Part shown: piece after piece, positions 22,569 through 33,806 of the stretch
How positions within the stretch are numbered: the first letter of the stretch is position 1
How the letters are laid out: each line of letters starts with the position of its first letter
Assembly: GCA_019828595.1 (NCBI GenBank)
Contig: JAHQRK010000010.1
Coordinates: 1,612,001 to 1,676,000 of the forward strand
Direction of reading: 5' to 3'
Source: Aphanomyces cochlioides
Lineage: Eukaryota > Oomycota > Saprolegniomycetes > Saprolegniales > Verrucalvaceae
Length of the DNA stretch: 64,000 bases
Translations under genes and position numbers: made by a program
Notes under the pieces: model-generated
Database searches by the model: none
Seen by the model: only the letters and a program-made list of their open reading frames with translations
What the model was told of the DNA's origin: nothing

Positions 22569-24011
22569 TTACGAAGAAGTATCTCTCTTACGCTTGCGAA
22601 CTTCCTTCAGAAGACTCGTGTACGTCTCAGTGTGGCCAGCAAAGGCATTTGCGAAGAGCTCGAAGCTCTGAAACTTCGAAAATGCAGTCGCAATTGTCTG
22701 TCGCTCGGAGTATTTCTTCCGGTCCATTTTGACCATGGCTTTGGTGAAATCCTTCAACGCACAAGGCCGGCCGTTGGCTACATCAGCGTAGAACCATTGT
22801 TGCCATGATTCCTGGGCAGAGTGCGCACTTGGTATAGTTCTAGGCACAACGTATGAGTTCAGAGTCGTCTGCTTGCTGATGGTTGGTAGTTTCTTGACCA
22901 CGGGAAGAGCGTCTTGCTCTTGAAGTGATTTGATAATAAAGTCGGCAATTGCTTCAGCGGTCATAGGAGTCGAGTTGTTGGACGACAACGAAGCCCGTGG
23001 ACTTCGGTCTACTCAGCAGATTGCGCGGGTCGATTGCATCGCTTAGGTTCTTGGTGACGAGATACTCACACATTGTCTTCGCGTCGCCCCAACGACACCA
23101 GGCCATGAGCTCTCGAAAGTTGAATCGTCTTTCACGAGACTCAAATACACGATAAAAGCTACCACCTCGTCTCATACTGTGCAGAGACACATTCACTGAC
23201 AACTCGGGTGACCGCTCGACAATGTCATTAATTCGTCGTCTCAAGTAGTTTTGCTCCATCGGTTTGTCCCAGCAACCTTGATTCCACCACCCTGGAGACC
23301 AATGATTTGAGGAAACACGTACGCATTGTCAACCATGTGAATTATGGCCGTGCGTACTGCCGACACGTAATCTTGGTGGAAGCCACAAACACGCAAACAT
23401 GGAAACGACAGCTCATCGACAAGATGGTAAATCTGGCATTCTTTCTCCACACTGGCCTTTTTGTGCCATCGCAATCTCACAGATACGTAAGGCCCATTCT
23501 CAGACTCAGCCCGCGATAAGTCAGACCACCTCAATGACAGTACTTCACTGATGCGAAAGCATCCCAAGTAGCACACAGAGAATAAAAAGCGAAACATCGC
23601 TCCAAGGAAAGGGTTCAAATCACCAAAGGAATTCATCAGTATGGACAGCTCGTGTACACTGAGAGGGTGTGCTTTGTTTTCTTCGTCGATATTGTGATGC
23701 CTGTTGTATTTCTGTAGACCCACGACATACTGTTTCGTGTCCGTTGCTTGTGCTGGGTTTGGATCTACTTTTCGATCTTTAAACATCGCCACCATGGCTG
23801 TCTTGGCACAATCGATGGTTCTGGCTTTTCTCCCCAGTGAGTATAGGTGGTGAAGAAAGTCGGTGCAGTCGTCGCTGGTGGCTGTCAGCGGGTCCTTACC
23901 ACCATCTTGCAAGTGCTCCAAGAACTGGTGCTGATACGTTCGGTACGTCCGCCGCGTGGACGCACCGATAAAGGACTCTTGGATTGCTTCTTTTGAAGGT
24001 ACCCCGTCCAT
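22569..24011 (-). pseudogene. Crypton-type tyrosine recombinase with GCR1_C-like C-terminus, frameshifted
   Basis: Three overlapping minus-strand frames make one protein. 24011-23241 has a core-binding domain (STRRTYRTYQHQFLEHL) and the catalytic Arg in FRISEVLSLRW. 23259-22954 holds HSMRRGG (the H-x-x-R pair), CRWGD and the nucleophile region MCEYL. 22988-22569 has a GCR1_C-like DNA-binding stretch (SWQQWFYADVANGRP, RQTIATAF). This order is that of Crypton elements, which move by tyrosine recombination through a circular intermediate. The frame changes at about 23250 and 22970 look like one-base indels; introns are possible but I see no good splice pair. No element ends could be defined, as Cryptons lack inverted repeats. 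Confidence 0.8.
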
Positions 24012-24212
24012 TTCAAAGTATGAGTGGCGATGACTCTTGCTTAAAATTGACCAATCAAGTCACGTATATGTTAAATGTTGAAATATGTTCCTGCCGCGAC
24101 AGCGAGAGCGACCAATGCTTTGGACAGGTGTTTTTTTGTCCAATGGAAAAAAAAGATATTTGTCAGTTCTCCAATCAAAGAGCTAAAAATTGTCGGTTTC
24201 GTGTCGCGTGTA

Positions 24213-26070
24213 CTACTCTGTCCAAGAAGAATTGTTGGATTTCACCAAAATATTGAAATTAAGCTCATTTTTGCGTTTTATTGACATTTAATTGGCTTAA
24301 AAGAAAGCCAATAAAAGGGGCTTTGATTGGATATAATTTTCAAGGATTTTGGTGGTGTGGTTAGCGAGATACGTTGACTGGACTGCAGCCACCTTGTCTG
24401 ATTGACTGGTTCTAAACACAATAGCGTATCGGACCTCCAGAACTAACACACAACTCACTTTTCATTCGACCATGAAAGCAACACACATTGAGATTGCATC
24501 CCAATCTCCCCCTGCAGCGTTCAAGTCCAAGGACGAGAAGAGAAACCTTACCGACGACGAGCGCCGCGCCGTTTTTGACATGCTTCTTGTGGAGTCCAAC
24601 AATGGAACGCCAAGATATGGATCGAAACAACGCGTCGCTCACCATTTTGGCATTTCAGCAGAGACCGTCTCGCGTATATGGAAGCGAGGAGTTAAGTCGC
24701 TTGCCGATGGACGTGTCGTTGCTGACGTAGCGAGCAGAAGGCGAGGTAATATCAAATATGAGAGTTTATCTATTTGTAAACTTTGCTGAAGTATCGAAAC
24801 TCACAGTTTGTACTGGATTAGGAAATTGTGGAAAATGGAGAAAACATGATCGCATCGCAATTGAAAAGGCAGTGAAAGACGCAGAAGTGCACTTGCGTCA
24901 AACGCTTCGAGGTCTAGAAAAATGCACAGGGGTACCGAAGTCGACCCTGAGTGTATATTTGAAGCAACCCAACATGTTGAAGAGAGTCAGTAGTCGACTT
25001 AAACCTCTTCTTACAGAGGCAAACAAGGCAGAGCGGCTTAGCTTTGCCGCTTCGTTTGTGATTAACGATGGGATTCAAAGCCGTTATGCAGACATGATGG
25101 ACACAGTCCATGTTGACGAAAAATGGTTTTTTCTAAAACGAACCAAGACGAAGTACTACCTTTGGCACGATGAAGAAGAGCCACTGCGTGAAACGAAGAG
25201 CAAGAACTTCATCACCAAGGTCATGTTTTTGGTGGCGGTCGCACGACCAAGAATTGACCAAGACAGTGGCAAAGCATTCGATGGGAAGATTGGTTGCTGG
25301 CCTTTTGTCGTGCAGGAGCCAGCCTTGCGATCAAGTCGAAACAGACCCCGCGGAACTCTCGAGACGAAGCCAATCGCTGTGACTGGTGAAGTTTACCAAC
25401 GCTACCTCACCGACTGCGTCTTGCCTGCTATTTTTGCAAAATTCCCAAAGAGCGCAGCATCCCGAAGGATCTACATTCAACACGACAATGCTGGTCCACA
25501 TCAAGCCATTGACAAGTCGGTCATTGTTAGCCTCGCAAATGAGTTCGGGTGGGACGTGTCAATGCGATCTCAGCCTCCCAATAGTCCAGACTTTAATGTC
25601 TTGGATTTAGGTTTCTTTAACAGTATTCAAAGTCTCCAGTACCAATCAGTTGTCAAATCTATTGACGAGCTGATTGATGCTGTTGAAAGTGCTTTCTTAG
25701 CGCTTCCTTTTGATACACTAGCACGTACTTTCATTACGTTGCAGAAAGTGTTTGATTTATCAATTGGGCTCCAAGGATCTAACGCGTACAAGCTCCCACA
25801 TCTCAAGAAGTCAAGTTCAAACATGGACTGCACGACGTACAATGTCGAGTGCAGCATAGAGTCGGCCGAGTTGGCACTACTCAGATTGAATTGTCGACTT
25901 GAAGAAGAGTCCAGTCTCGCTGATATATTTGAAGCTTTAGTATTATAATATAGAGGGTTTCTTCATTTTTACTCGTTTTCCACCATACTGAAAATAAGGA
26001 TAACAAATCCAACAATTCATCTTGGAAAAGCAAAATTCCAAAACCCGACAATTCTTCTTGGACAGAGTAG
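24213..26070 (+). mobile_element. DD39D mariner-like element, complete, 1858 bp
   Basis: Ends read CTACTCTGTCCAAGAAGAAT, matched in inverted orientation at 26070 for about 24 bp with further imperfect similarity inside, and TA flanks both ends (24211-24212 and 26071-26072). The terminal sequence resembles the CTCCCTCCGTCC type of plant mariners. It carries one intact transposase gene with one intron, so it may be autonomous. It sits 85 bp upstream of family copy 6. Confidence 0.85.
24472..25948 (+). CDS. Mariner-like (DD39D) transposase, intact, 466 aa
   Basis: Two exons: 24472-24745 and 24822-25948. The 76-bp GT-AG intron joins SRRRG to NCGKWRK without loss of frame; total 467 codons including the stop. 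The N-terminus has helix-turn-helix features (SAETVSRIWKRG; VPKSTLSVYLK). Catalytic residues are Asp in VHVDEKWFF, Asp in IQHDNAGPH and Asp in NSPDFNVLDLGFF. There are 39 residues between the second and third Asp, the plant-type spacing. PPNSPDFNVLDLGFF followed by IQSLQ is the diagnostic plant-like MLE block. It catalyses cut-and-paste at TA sites. No stop or frameshift seen. Confidence 0.9.
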
Positions 26071-26154
26071 TATATATTATGTAGAAATAATACGCATATC
26101 GTATTCATATATATCGTATTTCATAGGTTTTGTTGAAAAGTTACACGAACAGCG

Positions 26155-27454
26155 ATGGAGCCCCAAGTTGGAATTGATGGAGATATGTGGACCGTTCTCT
26201 GTCAAATCCTGCATACAGAGACACCAAAACCATGTTTAGGAAAGGTCGACACTGTGTGGAAGGTGCCGTCCGAGGAAATGTGTACTAATATGCGTGAAGA
26301 CAAGAATCCAAAGCCAAACAAACGCCAGAGAGTGTACACAAACAAGGCCGAAGTAAATCAGCTCCAAGCTCAAATAGCTGTGCTCAAAGAGCAACTGAAA
26401 AAGGCACAGCAAAGTTGTGAGGCGAAAGCATCGAAGTCCGCTTGGGCTGGAGCTGCGGTACAACAATTGAAGTTCAGAAACAAGTCCATGCAGGAAAATT
26501 CACAACTCCATGATGCGATTCGTGAGCGCAATGAATACATCCAACACCTCCAAAAAATCATCCTCCGACAGCCTCAGTGGAAAGTGTATCCTGAGCTTAC
26601 TGGTGAAGAGAGCCGAATTTGTCTACCAGCGGATCCCATCAAACGCAGATCTGCCTTGCGCAACATTGCCAACTGGCATCTTTTGCGTCGAGAGACTGCT
26701 TTTATTCAAGCAGGTGTCTTTGGGCACACTGAAAACATTCAGTCTGCAGAAGTTATCACACTTCCCAATGAGCAAATAATGTTCCGTTCAGTCAAGCGCA
26801 TGGAAATTCCATTAAACTATTTGGCTGTGGCTCGACCCTGTTGGGGTGCCGTTTCTCAACCAACAGGGACCAATACTGATCAAAATACCTTCGAAGAGGT
26901 AATAATACTGTCCAGTCTGAGTCTAAATTGTTTATAGTCGTGGGAACGAGTTGATGAAACTTTACTCTATCATCACTGCGAGAGTATTCAACCCAATGGC
27001 GCGAAGTCTCATTCAAATGTGATTCGCAAATACTCTGAGGATATCGACCGTTCGGTCATTGCAGTAGTGTCAGTTGCAAAAGATATGTTGGTCAAGGACT
27101 CAACTGAAGCGTTTGAGTCATGTGGCTGGTGAGTTCTCGACGAAATTCTTGATCAACGACAATTGAAATAAGCTAGTATTCGAGGCAAACCCAGAAGACA
27201 GGGAGAAATGCTACATGACAATCATGTTCAATTGCAACGTTACTCGTTATGTCGAGTGCGACATGCCTGTGAATGCCATTTTTGAGGAGGTCTCAGCGTC
27301 CCTCTGGCGTCTTTATATTTCGCGAAACAACCTCTTCCATGCTGAGCTCCACGAACGAACCTGTCGAGAACATTTACCGAATCGCCGAAAGATGAACAAT
27401 GCCATCCACGAACTTCGTCGAAAGAAGCTTGCGAATTCAGTACCCGTTTGTTAA
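26155..27454 (+). CDS. Family copy 6 (subtype A), nearly intact
   Basis: Exons: 26155-26898 (MEPQVGIDGDMW, basic KRQRVYTNKAEV, coil ERNEYIQHLQK, then FIQAGVFG and MFRSVKRM without an intron), 26938-27128 (SWERVDETLYHHC, SNVIRKYSED, SCGW) and about 27173-27454 (LVFEANPEDREKC to the HELRRKK tail). All are open. The one oddity is the last acceptor: the sequence is ATAAG before CTAGTATT, where sibling copies have TAG followed by G, so normal splicing would give TGC-TAG. Either a nearby site is used or the acceptor is lost. It is closest to copy 5, sharing the missing intron 1. The DD39D mariner lies 85 bp upstream and may affect its promoter. Confidence 0.7.
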
Positions 27455-27550
27455 TTATTGCGTGATTGTACTACTTAATGCATGAGACCACGTCCATCCA
27501 AGCTCTTTACACTTGACGCTGCTCAGTGGCGTCATGAATAAACGTCGAAT

Positions 27551-28871
27551 CTATTTTGTTTGAGGCATAGTTGCCTTGACGCAGCGATATCTCCGTTGAA
27601 GTTCTTGAATGTCTTCGTTGAATGCGTTACGTGCGGGTTGTCGTAGTGCTTGGGTTCTCTTAGCAAAATCCACAAGGTACGGCACAGCTTCGAGAAGACT
27701 ACTGCTAGCTTTCAGGAGGCGTCTTAAAGATTGAATTACATCTTCGATTGCAGCATTGTTGTATTCTTGGCGCTCGACCAAAGATGCGATGTTTGAATGG
27801 CCCAATATTGTCAAGTGGCATTTTTCAGAATCATTTGGATTTTTCTGAAAGACCAACCTAAGGCACAACAATGTCACTTAAACACTTTGGTAGCCATTGC
27901 AGGCGTACCAGCCACACGTGTCATCAAAGGTATCGCGAGTTTGCTCATTCACTAGCGAGTACTTGGAGACAGACACGAGGACTATCACAGCACGCTCCGC
28001 GTCTTCGTAGTACTTTCGAATAATATTCGAGTGGAACAAAATCCTGTCAGCTTGAACACCCTCAAAGTGGTGGTAAACTAGACTGTCATCAATCCGTTCC
28101 CATGTCTACAATTTGTAAAATCCCAAAAGAATGCATGGAGATCTACCTCGTGCTCGCTTTCCTGCATGCTAGAAGCATTCGGTTCTGAGAGGGCTCACGT
28201 GCAATTGTACTGAAAGGGGCTGGAATACTGACATGATTAACGAAACGAAATATCGTCTCGTTGTTTGGTAATGGAACGACCCACCTTTGTGGCAGTCCAC
28301 AACGAGATCAAGAGCACCAGCTTGGATAAATGCAGTTTGTTGACGCATATAATGCCGATGAGCAATATTTTGAATGGCAGCTTTGCGCTTAACAGGATCT
28401 GCTGGTAAAAAATAGCGACTGTCTTCACACGAACTGCTGGAGAAAACCTAAATTCACGTGAATGCACTCAGCAGTCCATGTATCATCAAGACGTACGTTC
28501 CATTTTGGTGTCCTGAGAATGAACTTTTGAAGACATTCGATGTACTCACTGCGCTCTTTGACGGCCTCATGCAGAAGTGCATTTTCCTTCAACGCTGTGC
28601 TTTTCTCTGTACGGCGGCTCGCTCCCACGTTGATTTTGGCGGCTTGGCCTCGGCAGTTTTCTTTGCTTCAAGTAACTGCACCTGGAGCTCAGCCTTGTCG
28701 TTCTTGAACTTCGGCCTTATTCGTGTAGATTCGAACACGTTTCGGCCTCCTGCCCTCCTTGGCTTGTCCTGGTTCATCTGCCAGGTCGAGATAATTGCTC
28801 AAGCACGCCCATATATCAACGTCGCAATCCGCTTGGTTATTCAGCGTCTCCTTAGCCAGAGCATCGCGCAA
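27551..28871 (-). pseudogene. Family copy 7 (subtype A), several frameshifts
   Basis: Exons 28871-28497, 28447-28147, 28105-27909 and 27857-27551. Exon 1 (DIWACL, KRVRIYTNKAEVQE, coil, ERSEYIECLQK, RTPKWN) is split into three frames by two indels (near 28690 and 28600). Exon 2 (KRKAAIQNIAHRHY, FIQAGALD) shifts frame at about 28285 before the VNHVSIPAPF motif. Exons 3 (WERIDDSLVYHHF) and 4 (LVFQKNPNDSEKC) are open. Confidence 0.7.
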
Positions 28872-29083
28872 TGTGGCCTTACGTCATCGTCATCGTTCTC
28901 AAGACGGTTTTCCATCCTAGCATTCTTTTCGTCGAGGGCTAAATGCTATGTCTGTCAAGCCAATGTCGTGGATTTTCACAGAAGATAGCGGTCGGGGAAT
29001 AAATGTTTAAAGTCACTGTAATAAACGCAGTGCATTGCAAGCTACGCAACAGTATTTGTTCAGTTATGTCGTTGCCTCGTTGT

Positions 29084-30400
29084 TCACTGCAAAGTTTGAG
29101 GTCGTCGACGAAGTTCATGAATCGCATGGTCAAAATCTCGACGCCATGGTTGTCGTCCTGGACACGTAAGATCAGAGGATGCCAAAAGTTGAGGCTCAGC
29201 TTCACCCACAGCCTTGCGAGATTTGAATAAACGTCGCAATGATGCAATTACTTCGTCGAAGGGGGCGTCGTTCACATCGCGCTCAACCAGATAAGAAATA
29301 TTGGAATGCCCAACAATAGTCAACGTGCAGTGCTCTCGGTTGTCTGAATCTGCTTGAAATACCAACCTATCCAACAAAATACTCAGTTTCCTTACATCAC
29401 AAGAGTGTTTTACCAGCCGCAAGTGTCGTCTGGAGAATTCTCCCCCTGCTCGTCAACCAAGGAATCCTCAGAGACTGAAACCAGCACGATGACGACGCGG
29501 TTCGACTCTTCATAGTATTTCCGGATGATGTTGGCTTGAAACTTTGCTCTGTCAGCTCCCAATTCTTCGTATTTGTGGTAAACCAAATTCTCGTCCAAGC
29601 GCTCCCAAGTCTACAAAAGATCCAGGCTGCAAAACAACAATCTCCCGCTCATCTTCTGCCATTTTAGCTGCATTTTCTTCAGAGATCGCTGTCCAGCAAG
29701 GTCGAGCCACTTTCACGAATGGTGCGGGGATGTTGATGTGATTCACAGAGCGAAAGATCATTTGATTGCTTGCCAACGTCACGACATCGCCTTTGAATCA
29801 ATCTTCCTTGAGATCGAACGCCCCAGCCTGAATAAATGCAGTCTTTTGGCGTAGATAATGTCGATCGGCAATGCTATGCATCGCTGCTTTGCGCTGGACA
29901 GGGTCGGATGATAAAACATGTTGGCTATCTTCACTAGATCGACTGCAAAAGGATTCCATTGCAAGAGCTACGACATCAGCAATTCGTACACTCCACTGAA
30001 CTGGCTTCAGGATAAACTTCTGAAGCCGTTGAATGTATTCACTGCGTTCCTGGACAGCGGCATGAAGTTGTGCATTTTCGAGAATGGCTTTGTTTTTCTC
30101 CACGTACTGTTCATGAGTAGCTTGGGACCATCTGGACCAAGTCCTTTTCGACTTGACAGCTTGCTTGGCCTCAACTAGGCTCTGCTTGTAGCTCGCGAAT
30201 TCTCTCCTGCAGCTCTTTCACCTCGGCCTTGTTTGTGTACACTCGAATTCGTTTTGCCTTGGGAGCGATTGAAATGCCTGAAATCGGCGAGAATACAATA
30301 CGTTCCATCACACGTTCCATCACGCCATCTATAGTTGTTGTGCTCGGCGCACAAGTTTCGTCACCAAGAACTTTGCAAACTGTTGCCTACATTTCATCAT
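29084..30400 (-). pseudogene. Family copy 8 (subtype A), two nonsense codons and a frameshift
   Basis: Exon 1 lies about 30400-29990. The conserved DEMW reads DEM-TAG near 30388, and the frame shifts at about 30180 inside ELQAEP/SLVEAKQ. Exon 2 starts at 29942 (SSEDSQHVL, AAMHSIADRHY) and has a TGA at 29798-29800 after FDLKED; its donor is GTTGTT rather than GTA/GTG. Exon 3 is 29610-29414 (TWERLDENLVYHKY, DDTCGW). Exon 4 is 29366-29084 (LVFQADSDN, CTLTIVGHSNIS). Non-functional. Confidence 0.7.
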
Positions 30401-30966
30401 CGCATACGACATGGAACTTACAGAGAAATGCTCAATTGTCTAATTGGATAAAATATCCCATCACAATATTGTGTCTCTATTAATAGAAAAAACTGGAATC
30501 TTGCAAAGAAAATATCGACGCAGCCATTTTGACGCAAAAATGACGCAATACAAACTTCAAATGAAATGAAATTGAATGCTTCGAACATGTTTTTCAAACA
30601 TTTAAAACGTTTGAAATTACACTATTTAACGTTTATAATCGAGAAAATGCTTGCGTAAACCTTAAATAGTGTATGCGTCAATTAATTGAAACATTTTCGA
30701 AACATCTCAAAACTCTAGTTTTGGACCCAAACGACAATGAACGGCAGTCAATTTTACCTCGTCATGCCGACGATGCGCTCTATTTCCCTCTGTCACTTGC
30801 AATCGGAAGATGGAAATGACAACTCCCCCGACACATGCGACCCCCCCCACTAATTCCCCTCGTGAAATTGTAAATTTGGTTGCCCTGCTTGAGAGTTGCT
30901 TTTATGGGGAAAGCAAAAAAGGGACTGCATAGTTTCAAGGCTGATTGAATTCACACGCAGACATAT
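30401..30966. other. Intergenic, AT-rich, no gene recognised
   Basis: No supported coding sequence. Repeated TTTCGAAAC/TTTGAAAC-like words near 30560-30710 are the only regularity I noticed. It separates copy 8 (end of exon 1) from the 3' end of copy 9. Confidence 0.35.
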
Positions 30967-32458
30967 TTAGCGTTTGTTGAAGTTGTTGAAGTCTGCAATC
31001 GCCCGATCGACTGCACTGCGCAAGAGATTTTCCATGCGTCGGCCCCGTTCCATAAAGGTGAGCAGGGCAGGAGGCAAGCCGTCAGTGACTTCATCCCGTT
31101 CTACGGTGCCAAACGGTGCGCTGTGAGGAAGGGCATGTTTGGGCACAACCGAGCATGACATCAATTGCAAGCTGGATGTGATGCTGTCGACTGTAGCATC
31201 GACTTTAAGTTGTGGTGGAGCCGATTCACTAGTGTCTGCCATGATTTGCATGAGCAACGTCAAGCGGCAGTGGTTTCGATTTGGCAAAGGAGTCAATTGC
31301 AGCCTGGAAACAGTTAGAAGACCATTGCAGTCAAAAACTAATTTACCAGCCCCATTGGTCGTCCACGGCGCCTTTCAGCATGTGCGGTGACAGTTCGTCC
31401 TCGAGGACTGTGCGCCACAAAATCACATCTCGTGTGTCCTCTTGATAGTATTTCGAGATTGTGTTGGAGTGGCATGTCGTCTTGTATTTTGTCTCTGTGC
31501 ATTGTTCATAAACTGTATAGGGATCGAGAACTTCAACCGTCTACACATTGGTGCATTTAGATGAGTGTCTTCGAGGTAACATTACCGTTTGGCTTGTTTC
31601 TGACACATAAGGCGTGCGATAACTTTGCCAAACAGATTTGGCAACGTTGCGGTACGGTGCTGCCAGTGTGACGTGGTTAACCAACTCGATCAACACTTTG
31701 TTGTTGGGCAAGCGGACAGGTCGAAGCCGAAGCAGATTGCCTATGACGTCGACCAAGTCGGCATTGATAAATGCAGTCTCCATGCGGCGATATTGTCGAT
31801 CAGCGATGGCGTGAATAGCTGTAAATCGAAGTGACGCTTTGGCTGCTAATTTATACGCACACCATTCTTCCGACTCGATGTCCGTTTCCATCTAGACCAC
31901 CAAGGACGTCACTTCCCAAAGTCAATGTAGAGGCATTACCGTCAAGCGGGGTTTCTTTCTGAAGAATCGCTCCATTTCAGCGATGAATGAGTTTTGCTGT
32001 TCAATGTCAGCCTTCATTTGTTCATTGTCTGCGAGGGCGCGAAGTTTGGCCTGTAATTCCATGCGCGCTGCACGTTCCCACTTGGGCATGTTGTCTTTCT
32101 TCACTGCAGACTGGCGTGCTTCTTCAAGCTGCTGCTTTAGCGTTTCAACTTGAGTTTGGAGAAGAAGAATCTCCTGTTTTTGTCTGAATTGATATGGATT
32201 GCGAGCGCCTGGCGGTGCATTCGATACTTTAGGCTTGCGCTTGGCTGGTCGTGAAACAGAAGCAGCTGGCGGTGGCGACGATTTGCCATCCGACTCATCC
32301 GTGCTCTCCGTGGAGGCGCTGTCGGTATTATCGGTATTATCCGTAGCGTCCTCTTCAGCAGCCAAGAGATCGAAGACGCTAGCGAGCTCCTCCTTCAGTT
32401 CGTCGTCTCGAGCGATCAAGAACGGCAAGTCCGTCGCGATGTCCCAGACTTCGTCCAT
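30967..32458 (-). CDS. Family copy 9 (subtype B), intact, 451 aa
   Basis: Exons 32458-31940, 31891-31586, 31540-31347 and 31303-30967 join in frame with GT-AG introns of 44-50 bp. Exon 1: MDEVWDIATDLPFLI, an acidic Thr/Ser/Asp-rich stretch, a basic AKRKPKVS patch, YQFRQKQEI and a coiled coil (about residues 95-170) ending KKPRLT. Exon 2: CAYKLAAK, AIHAIADRQYRR, FINADLVD. Exon 3: DPYTVYEQC, SNTISKYYQED, VLEDEL, WGW. Exon 4: hydrophobic strand CRLTLLMQI and a C-terminal helix. By family inference it is a nuclear or cytosolic dimer with a START-like C-terminal fold. No signal peptide or membrane segment. It is the only subtype-B member inside the subtype-A block. Confidence 0.8.
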
Positions 32459-32757
32459 TTGTCGTGGAATAATTTCCGGTGTACACAGTATTTATAATCG
32501 AGGTTGAGTAATCTCCTTAATTCTTCCTATAGAAAAACTGATATCCGGAATATATTATTATCGTCTAAAAATAGAAATATTTATAATAGTATTGTATCTA
32601 CTTTGCAACACTACAATAAAATATTGATAGACACACTTTAGATACATATCAGAAGTAACAATTTACAGTTAGATCAAACAGCACAAACAAGTAGTATAGT
32701 GGAAAATGAATGTGTACTTTACTATTATAACTAACCTTAAATAAAACTTTACTAGTA

Positions 32758-33427
32758 CTACACCATTTGCCGGTTTAGTTCGTTTAACTTGCGATATATT
32801 TCGTATCACGTGCAATATATTTCGTATGACTTGCAATATATTTCGTATGACTTGCATTAATTTCGTGGCCCGCGACGAAAATCGATTTATATTTCACATG
32901 ACGTGCATTATATTTCATACCTCTTGCATTTAATTTCGTATTTTTTAGCTTATATTTCGTATCACGTGCATTTAAATTCGTATAAATGCAAAATATATTC
33001 AATCTCCTATTGAGATATGAAGTTTCACATGTGTTGCAGTGTTGGCTTGAGCTATGAATTCGCGACGGGCAGGCGCATATGAACTCTGCTGAGCTTGCTT
33101 GATGCTCGCATTGACTTATATGGCGATTGAAGTGTCCATCAATTTCTTATGAGTTCGATAACAATTTTTTGTTAATTTTTCTATGTACTTTTTCTCTTTT
33201 CTGCGAATTTAAATGCACGTGACACGAAATATAAGCTGAAAAATACGAAATTAAATGCAAGAGATATGAAATATAATGCAAGTCATGTGAAATATAAATC
33301 GATTTTCGTCGCGGGCCACGAAATTAAATGCAAGTCACACGAAATATATTGCACGTGATACGAAATATATTGCACGTGATACGAAATATATCGCAAGTTA
33401 AACGAACTAAACCGGCAAATGGTGTAG
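32758..33427. mobile_element. 670-bp foldback element, copy II
   Basis: Same termini (CTACACCATTTGCCGG), TA flanks, arm structure and length as copy I at 21556-22226. The loop (about 32985-33205) is the reverse complement of the loop of copy I, with few differences. Non-coding; placed between copies 9 and 10. Confidence 0.85.
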
Positions 33428-33806
33428 TACAAAATAGAAAGATACTTCGAAGTAGATACTTATTTTTAGGTACAAAACCAGGAGAAATTCACTGCTTGAC
33501 TCATTGCCAAGAAAGCGAATGGAACTTCACCTGAAGGCAAGTGAATGCATAAAACTTCCACCAACGATCAACGCTGTTTTGCTCTCGAGACCGTGAATTA
33601 TACGTAGCTCTGGCAGATTCGCTGGGAGGAATAGACGTGTTACTGCCATGGTGTAGGGCAATGCCTATTTGACACTGGATGTGAAAACTTTATAAGTTGT
33701 CATGTTGTAAATAATCTTTTCAGTTTAAAATTATCAACTGGGGGCTAATCTTACGCTATTGTGCTGTGGCGACGTACCTTTTAATTTGATTTTTCTCACG
33801 AGGAGT
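33428..33806. other. Intergenic, no gene recognised
   Basis: No supported feature between the foldback element and the 3' end of family copy 10. Confidence 0.35.
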
